DNA of 64,000 nucleotides from NCBI RefSeq assembly GCF_030272615.1, contig NC_081407.1, positions 442,397,213 through 442,461,212 on the forward strand, read 5' to 3'. Positions 10,686 to 21,500 of this stretch are shown piece by piece. The stretch is from Cryptomeria japonica (Eukaryota; Streptophyta; Pinopsida; Cupressales; Cupressaceae). Below the pieces are notes generated by a model. It worked only from the letters and a program-made list of their open reading frames with translations. It was not told the origin of the DNA and ran no database searches. The position numbers and the translations under genes were made by a program. Numbering within the stretch: the stretch's first letter is position 1; every line of letters begins with the position of its first letter.

Positions 10686-11911
10686 TGATGAACTTAAAAG
10701 GCACTGAGAGGGGGGTGAATCGGTGATAGTAAAAATAATACAAATATGAATATCAATTTCACCAACTTAAAACTCAATAGACATGTAAGAAATAGCACCA
10801 AGTATGCAATCACCATATAAAGCATAAACCACATGACACAAGAGTTTATACGTGGAAAACCCAAATGAGAAAAACCATAGTGGGAGTTAGTACCCACAAG
10901 ATCCACTATCTGTAGTATAGAGATTTGATCGGTTAAGGTCTACAACACCCGGTTAGGGGCACACCCTGTTAGAAGTGTCTAAGCCCGGTTAAGAGCTTTA
11001 CAAAAAGGTCTGTGAGGACCAGCCCTGTTAGGAGCTACCCAAGTTACTGGGATTTGCAAACACAATTTAATGTGTCACCTGGTTAGAGGATTTAATGATC
11101 AGAACTGTTAGGATCTGACTCCACCCTGTTAGGAGTGACCTTGTAAGATGATTTTCTTGTTGCAACTGTTAGGAACCCAACAAATACAAATGATCTCAGT
11201 ATAACACCTTTTGTGTCTGATAAAATCTGCTTCAAAACATTACAACATCACAAGACTTCATCTCTCAACTCCTCTAATCTTTGCACTATCAGAAATACAA
11301 AATTCGCTCATCACACATCACACTATCAACCTTGTGTATATATATCCTTTCATACCTCATCACACAATTAAAATTATCATAAGGTCGGCTAGAACCTTAT
11401 TACAATTCCCTAGGTTCAATTCATCTAGACAATCTTGCATTGTACACTTTAGTTATGTCGGTCACCGACATAACAAATCCAATTTTGTGTCGTGTTACCG
11501 ATCTGAGTGATTTTCATCACTACCGGTTAATTGTGTTTCTAGGTCTCTGCCTTTGTTGATCAAATCTCATTCATCTGATCAAATCTGCTCATGCGGTCAA
11601 GAAGATATCCTCATCTAATAATCTTCAATGCTTCTACAAAACCACAATCCTTCATCCTTCATGGATTTCATGTACCGGTTGTTGGTGTGAGACTTTGTCA
11701 GTCATTTTACCAGTTGAAGTCCTAATTACCGGATCTGATAAAACTGACTCTGCTTTACCGATTAAGTCTAGCCAGTTGAACTGTAGGACTTAGATGACTT
11801 AAAGAAATATAGTTGCCATCAATGACAACATACAAAATAGTCATCATACATAAATCTAATCTCTATGCACAACATACATATACTGGTTGACCAAATGATC
11901 AAATGCCAACA
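10686..11911 (-). repeat. 5' LTR of element E (1226 bp)
   Basis: Starts TGTTGGCATTTGATCATTTG at 11911 and ends AAGTTCATCA at 10686. Near the end it carries ACCGATTCACCCCCCTCTCAGTG, the C-rich tract seen also in the solo LTR at 27191-28354 and the LTR at 63041. An internal stretch (10925-11175) holds many copies of a ctgttaggagy/cccggttaag motif about every 25-35 bp, repeated in the other two LTRs of this family. Confidence 0.85.
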
Positions 11912-12500
11912 TGGGTATGGCCAAGGAACATGCCATTGATACCTTCAGTATATTCAAGTGGTTGTTTCATGAGCTGAAAGAGGTTAGACTTAATCAAAGG
12001 GCACTGGAAAGCAAGATGGAGGCCATTCCTATGGGTAATATCCAAGATAATTAGAAAGAGGTTGGGCAGTGGACGAAGGAGGAGAAGAAATCAGTGTTGG
12101 AGTGCATTAAAAAGGGTTGGAGAAGGTATTGACCAAATGAAAAAAGGGTTTGAAGATAGAATCTCCAATGTCGAAGATGGCTATGAGAAAGTCTAGGCTA
12201 CCCCCTTAAAACTATTATGTCTTGTAGCCATAAGATTGTTAAGCAAACTGCAGATGCCATGAATGCAATGGTGAACAACCTTGATAGTATGCAGTAGGAC
12301 AAAACTATTGTTACCATTAGAGATGATAATGATGTGATCCAGGTTGACGAAGGACCTAGTAAGAGGACTCGAGGCAATATGAAGGAGAAAGCGGCCACTC
12401 GGAATGTGGACTACAAGGAAATGAAGGTTGTAGCTGACAAGATGAGTATCCTAGAGGTGGAGGTGGTTGAAACCCTCAAGTGCCTCATGTAGTTGGGTTG
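11912..12500 (+). pseudogene. Decayed coding relic, probably LINE-derived
   Basis: Plus-strand reading in shifting frames with several stops. It gives charged helical stretches such as FHELKEVRLNQRALESKMEA and, later, DEGPSKRTRGNMKEKAA. It is followed (12500-12760) by a T-rich tail with ttaggacccattcaaaac, like the 3' ends of plant LINEs and similar in style to 29640-29820. Element E's LTR abuts it at 11911. No domain is identified, so LINE origin is an inference from the tail. Confidence 0.3.
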
Positions 12501-13373
12501 CTGGTTTTTTTAGTTTGTGGGTTTGGTCTCTCTGCTAGTATTTTTTTGTCTGTCTAGGCTTTTGCTGTCTTTTTGGCTATTGTTTGTAATGTTCTATAGT
12601 TCGCAGCATGTCTTGTTTTGAATACTTTTTATAAAGCTTTGATTCTAAATATTTTAGAATCCTTTTTGTAAAGGGTTTTAGGACCCATTCAAAACATGTT
12701 TTTGCCTTAATCCAAAACTTTGTTTTTCTCATTAGAGCAAAAACTTTCATACATATGGTTATCTTCTTTTTTTTTAATATAAAGGAACTACTGGTGGTTT
12801 TCGCATATTCATAAGCTTTGAATTATGGTGTGTGGATGCTTTTCTGTTCTTTGAAATGGATGTCATTTGGTGAATTTATGTTGAAATGGTGGATGATTTA
12901 AACTTTCAGTTACTATAGAATATTCGTTGTGAATGGTATTTCATAGTGGCTTTGTTTTAAAATCTGAATTTTTTTTAAATAGCAGTTAGTATTGTGGATG
13001 CCTTTACAAAGCTTTCTAGTTAAAATCTCTTTCCTTATTTGCTTTCCGGTTAAAAGCATATGAATTGTTTGTCTATTCATTGAAAATCATTAGAAGGTAG
13101 CTACCACCTTGTAAAATAAGCAGAGAATTAGTCAATTCATATATGGTTAGACTGGTTCAACTGTGATTACATTTGTCATCTATGTGAGCATGAGGATATA
13201 GAGTTACATGACAAATTTGTTAACCAATAGGATTACTCCTCCATAGCTTGGGAATCAACCTCGTTCTCGTTCTGGTGTTCTTCTAAATCTGCATCATTGT
13301 TCAGTGGAGGAGAGGGAGGAGAGGGGGTTGCGTTGAGATCTTGATGTAGGTAACCTCGTCACACTTGAGAGCC

Positions 13374-13721
13374 CTACCTAGCATGGTGTTCTTGTCCCTG
13401 AACTAGCCAGATGAGAACATCAACTGGAAACATATGATCATGACCCAAAATAGTGAGAATTGCATGCACTCGACGTTGGATTTTTTCCTTCAAATCTTGC
13501 CCTAGGATTCGACCATGTCTTCCCAAGACCTGATGCATGAATCTGCAATCTTGCATCTCAAGAGTATATTTAATACTATCATAAATTGAATTGAAAACAT
13601 GATCATTAATGAGGAAGTGCCATGGATAAAGCCCTCCAATTTGGGTCTACCCTTTCCAGAGATCATACTTCTGCACTGCCAACTTAAGTTGTTCCCCTGG
13701 TATAAACTCTTGACAGATGAA
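13374..13721 (-). pseudogene. Unidentified coding relic, ~115 codons
   Basis: The minus strand reads as one coherent frame from about 13721 (FICQEFIPGEQLKLAVQKYD) to a stop at 13374, with one in-frame TAG near 13653 after the residues DLWKG. The later part (LYPWHFLINDHVFNSIYDSI and MHQVLGRHGRILGQDLKEKI) has a composition typical of a folded protein rather than chance. After the stop a Pro- and Glu/Asn-rich stretch reads on for about 40 codons in another frame. I do not recognise the family. It may come from a transposon ORF or a captured host gene. Confidence 0.4.
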
Positions 13722-14599
13722 TTTATATTAATGTTCTAAATAATTAAATTAAAACACTAGCATGAATAATTAATAAATTAAGATTATTTAAAAGATGAAA
13801 TAATTTAAGTTATTAAATAAACATAATGAAATTTAAACTATTGTTGAAGTAATGAATCAAAAAGCAAGTTTCCATTTCTCGAGAGGTTGGGGAATTGAAG
13901 AAACTTTTTATTCTAAAAATTTCCTAGAGGAGGGGGATCTTTTTCTTTTTTTATGCTTGTTGGGGGTTTGCTGGAAAAAATTGCAGAGAAAGGGGTTCTG
14001 GAACAGAGGATTGGAGATTTTTTGGTTTTGAGCTCGTAGAAGGTGTTTTCAGAGCTTGGAATTTAGTGTTTCCAGGTTGGTTTTCTTATTTGTTTTTTGT
14101 TTTCTCTGAATTGTGGCTTGTAAAAGTTTGCTTTTCTTCTGTGTTTGGTTTTGAAAATGAAAGAAAATAAAAATAAAATAAAATCTGAGCCTACTTTGAT
14201 TGTATGTGTATATCTATTGTGAAAAGATTTAATTTTGGTCTGATTGTAAACTAGAACTTTTCTCTATTTATTTTTATTATCATCCTTTCCTTAGTGTATT
14301 CTGAGCTCTTGTGTTATTTTTGGTCGGTTTGGGGTTTTAATTATGCCTGGTTGTATTTTGGCATTTGGTCATGCATTTATTTTCAATTAAATTCATGCCA
14401 AAAAAATTTATATACATTTAAACAAATCGCTATCTTTTTTCAGCAAATTACTTATCTAAATCATGACCATTCCTTACCATTTTTGTTGGCAAGATCAATT
14501 GTTTTGCATTATATGTTAACAAACTCATCATTTTGCAATTAAAGTTTATTTATATCTTTTTATTTATTCTGCTATTTAAATTCATTTATTTCTTTTTAT

Positions 14600-14830
14600 G
14601 TATTGGGGGAGGGAGGGCGTTGTGTCCCTCCACACATGGTGGGAGCCTCTCCACCATGGCGTGGAGTTCCCACGCCTAGTGGGAGGTTTTCCCACCCACA
14701 TGGGGAAGGAGACCATAGTGGGCTCCTCCCCACGTGGGATGGGAACCATCCCACCCAAGCGTGGGGTGGTTTCCCACACCCCATGCATTGGATGTTTAGT
14801 CCCCCACGCCTTATCCCAAGCCAACCTCAC
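14600..14830. repeat. GC-rich patch of short inverted repeats
   Basis: About 230 bp, sharply GC-rich against AT-rich flanks. It is built from variants of cccacgcgtggg, tcccacc and ggtggga in both orientations (for example ccacacatggtggga, ctccccacgtgggatgggaa, ccaagcgtggggtgg). Many self-complementary segments can pair. Open frames on both strands here are products of the repeat and were not called. Confidence 0.75.
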
Positions 14831-15899
14831 CTTCACAACCGCCATTGTTACTCTCTGCATCCAACCTGCTTGTAGTCACCTGTGTTTTTTCTTTTCCAGC
14901 CAATAATGTGGTCTTAGGGTTCAATTAATTCATTCATTTATTTACTTTTTATGTTGATGTTTCTATTGTGAACCTTGCCAATGGTTCATAGGAATTCCAG
15001 AGGATAGATTTGGAGTAGATTTTAGCGTCGGATTTTTAACCTTCCCTATAATTTGTGTTGCTCATCGAATTTTTATTTATTTTGATTTTAGTTTATTCTC
15101 TTTCTAGAAGTAAAATTTGGGTGATCTATAATTAGATTATTTAATTAATCACTGATTTATAAATTAGTAATAGTTAGTTAATTTATTTAATGATTGAATA
15201 ATGCATTTCGTGATTAGATTTTTATTTACATTATATGGTCATGTTAGAAAAATAAATATTTGTGGGAATAAGTGTGTGGAATAAAGGAGTTATTAAATAA
15301 CAATAATTAGTTAATGGAGGGTGAAATTAATAATATTTTTAATAAATGGAGTATATTAAAAAAAAATTGTATGTTGTATTTTGTAATACATGGTGTTTAA
15401 TCATGTGATAATAATTGATTTAATCATGTGATAATAATTGATTGGTAGATTATGCTACTTGCCCTGATATGGTTCTTGTATAGTGGTTTGATCTATGGCT
15501 TGGTCTTCCTTGTGTATCTTAGAGAGAGTGTTTCCCCTGAGATAGGGATGTTTGTGGTTAAGCTATAATGTTGATTTCAAACCCTTTTGGAACTCACTTT
15601 GATGCATTATTGGATGATGTTTTACCCTACGTCTTGGATGACTGTCAGTGATACTATGTTCAATTTTTTCTATTTGGGCTTTAATTATGGAAGTCTATGT
15701 TGGCTTATCAGTCTCTTGGTATATTATCACTGCTCTCCTTATGGGATTGAGCCATGTTGTGCTCTTTGATGGAAGCTATTGTATTTGATGTTTATATGGT
15801 TGAGATGTGATGTTGTTTTAAGACTTGGTTGGACCTCATTATATGGCTATTTGATGGTGTTTCATCTGTTGCCTTAGGTTGGATTTGAGTAGACTTAGT

Positions 15900-16250
15900 G
15901 TCATGAGGGGGAGTGGCTCTCCATGGGGGTCAGGGTTCTAAAGCGATCGCCAAGATAACCCATTAGGAGAGTTTCTTAATAAGTAATAACCTAAATAATG
16001 AATTAGGGGGTTGGGTAGTTAAACACATTAATCAAGATAATGTATGCCCCACTCATGGCTTGAATGCTCGTTTAGGCTCAAGATGAGGTGGGAAGGCCAA
16101 GAATGGCATGATCAACTACCTTGTCCCGTTGAAAGGTATGTTGGTTCCGCATGAGACTTGAATGGGGGTCGGGGTCAATAGAGGCTGCCAAGATAACCCG
16201 GGATGGGAGTCGGGACCTATGGAGACCTACCAGGATAACCCATATCAAGC
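15900..16250 (+). repeat. Repeated 'ccaagataaccc' block
   Basis: Three diverged copies of a roughly 55 bp block ending in gccaagataaccc (near 15949, 16187) or ccaggataaccc (near 16232), each preceded by tgggggtcrggg. It looks like an internal repeat of a decayed retroelement leader or LTR. Confidence 0.55.
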
Positions 16251-16770
16251 TATGCAATGACACTCTCCCCTTGTGAGCACTAGTGTCCTGCCCCTGTGTT
16301 ATAGCTTCTGAAATTTACTTGTTATGAGATTTATCTCTGTGTATGTTGATTGTACCTTTACCCAATGGATGTGAGTTTAGACGATGTATTGTCTATCCTT
16401 TGTTTGTGTGCTTGAGGATCTTATGCCTATCTCCTAGCATGGGGGGTGGTCCTTCGGGGTCCACATGGTCGGGTGGTAGTTGCCTTCTTCCATGGGGGAT
16501 TTTGAACCTATTTATGCATAGATTGGCTTTGTGCATTCTCGAGTTGCTTCTCTTGAATATGGTTAGCTTAGTGAGTTAGGCAGAGATTTTATTCATCTAT
16601 TATAATGTACATATGTTTAGATTAGATGTATTGTATTATGTACATGCCCATGTGGCAAATGATGTAACCATCAAGTAATTTTGATATAAGTGAAATGAGG
16701 TTTAGGTGATATGTTTTATATTAGAAAATGGAGTTGTTGATCTTATGTAATTAAATGCTTTAATGTTTTT

Positions 16771-17806
16771 TGTACACACCTAAAAATGGTTTAAAGATAA
16801 TTAATTAAATAAGCAATTATTTAACTAACCCCCCTTCCCAATTTAATTGAATTCACTAGCAATTTGATTAAATTCTCCCTTTCACCTGCTTATTAATAAA
16901 TCTAAGGATTTATTTAATATGTTCATTTCAATAATCCTCTTTGATTAATTAATCCTCCCCCATTTAATTCATTTATTCTAATCCCCTAATTAATTAAAAC
17001 AAATAAATTTATAATTGTTGAAAGTTAATTAACATTTTCCTATTATTTGAATTTTTAAATTAAAATTACCCACATGCCTCCTAACTTCTAACCACCTAGC
17101 CTAACCATCCCCTAACCTAACCCATTCCACCTAATCTTGGGTTTAGCTAACACTATCTTATCTTGCACATCATAACCTCCTATCGTGTGGATATCCTTCC
17201 CTTGAGACACATGGCACTTATGCCACATATCTCCTCCCTTGGACACTTGCCCTCTCATGAGCAAAGCTCCTTGACACTTGTCACCATAGAGATGAAAAGT
17301 GTCCCTTCCTCCAACCTCTTCTCCAGTCTCCTCCAATTTGACCCTTGATATCTTCAGACTCGATCTTGACCGTTGATTCCTACCACCTCACCCATGGCCT
17401 TGGAAATCCAATAAATATCCCCCATTTTGGAGCACAAAGGATCCCTTCTCTTATCATTTTAGACATTATTATTATAAGCACATCCCAAATCATTTTCATC
17501 TCAAACATTGTTATTATAAGCATATAATTTCTAGCATTCTAGTTTAGCATTGTTATATCATTTATTGCATCTTAGATCTAGCTTAATTTGATCATATTCT
17601 AGCATAATTGTTGAATCATTTAGCATAATCAATGCATATCATTAGCATAATTAACTTCTTAGATCAATCTAGCATAATCATGCATTCATCTAGCTTGCAC
17701 ATCATATCGTTTTAAATCCTCCATCTAGGTGTAGATCTGAAATAATCTAGATGTCATAGCCCTCAAGAATTTTACTAAAAGAAAAAGTGAAATGTCTACA
17801 AAGGGT
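16771..17806 (+). repeat. LTR-like block, possibly a solo LTR
   Basis: Begins tgtacacacctaaaaatggt, one base from the TGTAGACACCTAAAAATG start of the A-type LTRs, followed by the same kind of taattaattaaat tracts. It carries on through a pyrimidine-rich section (17090-17450) and a tagcataatt-rich tail. A terminal tgtctaca near 17797-17804 is an inverted match to the start. No primer site or second LTR was found, and no clear target duplication, so the exact end is uncertain. Confidence 0.4.
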
Positions 17807-18281
17807 AACATCACTTTGTAACATAAAAATTAAATTATTGTCCACTTGGGATGCATGGACTTTACATGTGATATACTTATTACATCGTTATAACGATTCT
17901 TTTGGAAATCAATCTCACTTGAATAACTATAATCTAGTATGCAGAATTTCATAAATTAACAGATGAAACAAGGATAAGAGTTCCTTAAAAACATTACTGC
18001 GGGTAGCTTGAATACAAAATATCTACCAAAATCCAATGATCGATATCGTAAAGTTGACTGTATACAAGCAAACTCACTTTAACATAGTGAATTAACAGAT
18101 GAAACAGAAACATGACTCGTAAATCTTAGTACTACAGCTCGAAAACAAGTATCTGCCATTAACAAATTACCCTACAAGAAAGACAGCATGGATTGCATAT
18201 GACGTTGCTTGATCAAGGCCTTGGAAACATCATTCAGTATACTGCTTGTATTGTTTGTATAATTGACTTACACCATCTCAT

Positions 18282-18386
18282 TGAAATCGTGTTGAATAAA
18301 AACATCCACCTTTGGAAGGCTCATTCTCAATGAAATCGTGTTGAATAAAAACATCCACCTTTGGAAGGCTCATTCTCAATGAAATC
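18282..18386. repeat. 49 bp tandem duplication downstream of CacyBP
   Basis: Two apparently identical 49 bp copies (18282-18330 and 18331-18379), then seven bases of a third. It lies about 210 bp past the CacyBP stop codon and so perhaps in or near its 3' UTR. Identity of the copies suggests a recent event. Confidence 0.9.
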
Positions 18387-18594
18387 AATGAACCTGTGAA
18401 GTAACCGACCCACTTACACCCTGGATAATCATCAACAGGTCTAGACAAAGACTATTACATTGTGAAAACCGTATACTACAATATGTCCTACTCTCGTTCC
18501 TATACTAAATAGAACCAAGTACATTTAACAGCTCTCAATTCCCTCGTGATGCCATAGAAAACACTTTAACCTTGAACCAATGCTTTGCTAGGAG

Positions 18595-21500
18595 CTACAG
18601 ATCACTGCCATAACCCTTTAGTGGATCAGCTTTCTTCCCAGACCGTGCTTCACTCCAAGCCTTAGCTATGGTCCTCTTCATATCCTCGTCACCCTCATCA
18701 TACATATTCTGTAAGAGGCAAAAAGGATGATAAATTAGACTTGCAAACTCAAAACACCCTCATCATGCATAATGAGGCTCTAACATAGATCTCAACACCC
18801 TTTCTTTGCTAAAAAGAAAATCAGAAAGTTCTTGTAGCTAAAACCAGATGAGAAACTTAAAAAACAAGTATGAAATTATAGTGTGGGAGTGAGAATGAGA
18901 ATCATAGATATAAATTTCTCGTGCTGTAATTGGATTTTAAAAATGAACTCAGATCATCTAATATATCTGCAATTGGCACAATCAGAAATTACACAGTTAA
19001 GATTTAAAACTTTTCTTCTTTATACAAATGAGTGAGCGATTTCCTTCCCCAATAACATACATATGTACTATATAGAAGCCTGCAACAAGAAAATATGGTT
19101 ATCTTAAAGATATTTAAAATGTATTCACCTTCATTAGATCCATTATTCCTGCCATCGGGTCTGCTTTGTTTTCAAGACTTGGCTTCAACTGCACGATAAG
19201 CAACAAAAATAGATTATAATCTCAAATATTGACAATCTCAAGTAAAGGTTTTCTTTATGTGCTGCAATTTTTCATGATAAAAATAGGCCCTATTTAAAAT
19301 TTAAAAAATATTTAAGAAGAGAGCTGCGAGTTGTCAACCTTATCCTCCTTGAAATATAAATCTAGCCAATTACCCTTCTCAGCTTTCTGAAGGGTAATGA
19401 TAACACGATGAGGTTTAACAGTGAGGCGACATTTTTCTGGCACAATGGCCTTATTTAATTTTGGCACTGCACACCGGTAATTTTTCCCCTGTACGTCATG
19501 GAATTTGACATCAAAGGACCAAGGCTGAAAATTGGAAACAACTTGCTCTTGATTTACGCCCTCTAGAGAAACGTATATCTGCAAAACACAACAAATTTAA
19601 TAGCAAAAGGAATCACTTAATACAGCTGTATTATGCAATTACAAGCCTCAGGCTTTGTAGTCTATAAACAGGACAACACAGAAGCTTGGGAACTTAAATT
19701 CCTGCTGATTCACCTTGACTTTCTCATTTTCTTGATCCCAGCTGAATGATCCAACTGTTGTGTAGGAAATCTCTGAACTTCTTGCAGTGGATATTTGTAG
19801 AGGTGTTTGTATGGGTGTTGCTTTGACTTGATTACTTTCCTCGACTGCACGCTGAGCCTATCACATGATTACAGACAACAGAAAAAAGAAAAAATTAGAT
19901 TCTAAGTTATTTAGGAAAAGAAAAAAATTAGATATCACAAGTTTCAACTGCTAGTACCTCAGCTGTATAGGGTACGGCATTCTATTATTATAAATATATA
20001 GCATTAGAATATGGTAATAAGTAAATTCTGTTAATCTTGATCATTATAATTCTGATGATATGATAGTAAATATCTATTTTATATAAGACTCAATTCATGT
20101 ACAAACTCTAGAGTTGTAAAGCAGATTTAATGTATCAAGTTAACAAGTAGATATTTTCACAAGGATTGGATGAAATGCAAAACAACTATACCCCACTAAA
20201 CATCACACCCTTCACCGGTCCCTCCCTCTCCAAATAGCACAAAACGCTGTGCCGTCTCCACTATATCAGGTATTAATGAATATTTGTGCAGATGATTCCA
20301 TGGTGCAATAATACTCGATCAATTCGTGATGAGTGAATAAGGAGGAACTTGGATACGCGCACACAGATTGATAAGTAGGTGGCTAGGTTCTTTTTAGGAA
20401 CTCCTTACAGAGGATGAAAAGAATAAGGAGGCTAGGGAAAGTTCCTTAACCAGTAATCCTAATATCATCACAAAGAGACATAATCAATCTCTGACTCAAC
20501 CAGTCTTGATAGTGGGTTAGAAAAGCAATTTTTTAAATATAAGGGAATAAAGCCAGATGGCTTGAGGGCTTCCCTGCTTGCTTCTTTCAAAAGAGATAGG
20601 CGTAACTAGGCATGGAAGTCAAAAAAAAGAAAAAGTCAGGAACTCTCATAAAACATATAATCTTTGAAATTGTCATTTATTATTTAATTCCTAAGAGTGC
20701 AGAAGCTAAATCTTTACTTCCAGCCACATTTCTCTCTGTATGACTCTACAAGATGACCTCCAAAATGATGGCTATCAAGCTCCAGCCTGTCCTCAACATA
20801 TTATATCTCTCGAGAACAGGGTGGTTCTGTAAAGAGGAGGCAGTCCTAAATGGTAATTTGTCCACTCCCTTAAAATTAGTCAAGAAAGGAATACTTTTGA
20901 AATTGAACATCTCCAAAGACTATGGCAGGATCTGCTAGGAATTCCTAAAGAGTTGAGTTTCTAAGAGAGAGAACCACTAGAGCACTCCCTGAATCATCAA
21001 CCGGACAAGCCCCACTACAATTTTCATGGCTCTGAAGACTAATCCAGAGCAGCTAGTAACACTCTTTTGATTGAACATGCCTCATTTGATTCCAGAGCAG
21101 AAGTGCTAATAAAAGTTTATCATTCTCAATGCAGCCATAAGCAAGAGTGTGGAAAACAGTGCATGGAAAAATTCTATGGGGAGAAATACAGCAATAGATT
21201 GATTGAATGTTCGTGGAGTTGCCATCAAAGGAAAAAGAGCCAATGGCTCGCAAGAACACATCAAGCCATTTGCAAAGCCCAAAGACAGCACAATATAAGA
21301 GGATGTGCCCCTCAAAAGCGAGGACCTAATTATGTTGTACTTCAAACTCTTGTTTAAGGGTGATCTGTTTATAATTTTAAATCAAAATGGAGGAACATAG
21401 TCTTTCTATTTCCAAAAAGTAAGATTATGTTGGAAAAAGGTGGCCAATTTTTGTATTAATTATCTTCTGCAATAGCAGGTAGCTCTCAAGTGTAAATGGA

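Larger units (their letters stand above)
7102..11911 (-). mobile_element. Element E: Sirevirus-like Copia element, 5' part
   Basis: Minus-strand element with a 5' LTR (11911-10686), a Met-type primer site, a decayed gag frame (10617-9334) and a second decayed frame (8860-7331). LTR start TGTTGGCATTTGATC, the acccccctctcagtg tract near the LTR end, and a TGGTATCAAAGCC primer site fit the Sirevirus branch of Copia. It is cut at 7101 by the LTR of D. No protease, integrase or reverse transcriptase is visible before the break; they may lie beyond the window or be absent. Confidence 0.75.
12501..16770. other. Intergenic, AT-rich; only short relics
   Basis: Apart from the coding relic at 13374-13721, the GC-rich patch at 14600-14830 and the repeat at 15900-16250, I see no gene here. 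13740-14600 and 14900-15470 are AT-rich without long open frames. A short duplication (aatcatgtgataataattga twice) is at 15406-15446. 15470-16600 has the look of old LTR or leader sequence with no coding frame. Confidence 0.5.

Noticed and set aside
14582-14906. Overlapping frames on both strands, Gly/Pro/Trp-rich
   Set aside because: Produced by the GC-rich inverted repeats; no protein character beyond the repeat.
21067-21357. 96-codon plus-strand open frame in CacyBP intron 1
   Set aside because: Antisense to the gene, no recognised domain and no splice context; probably chance.
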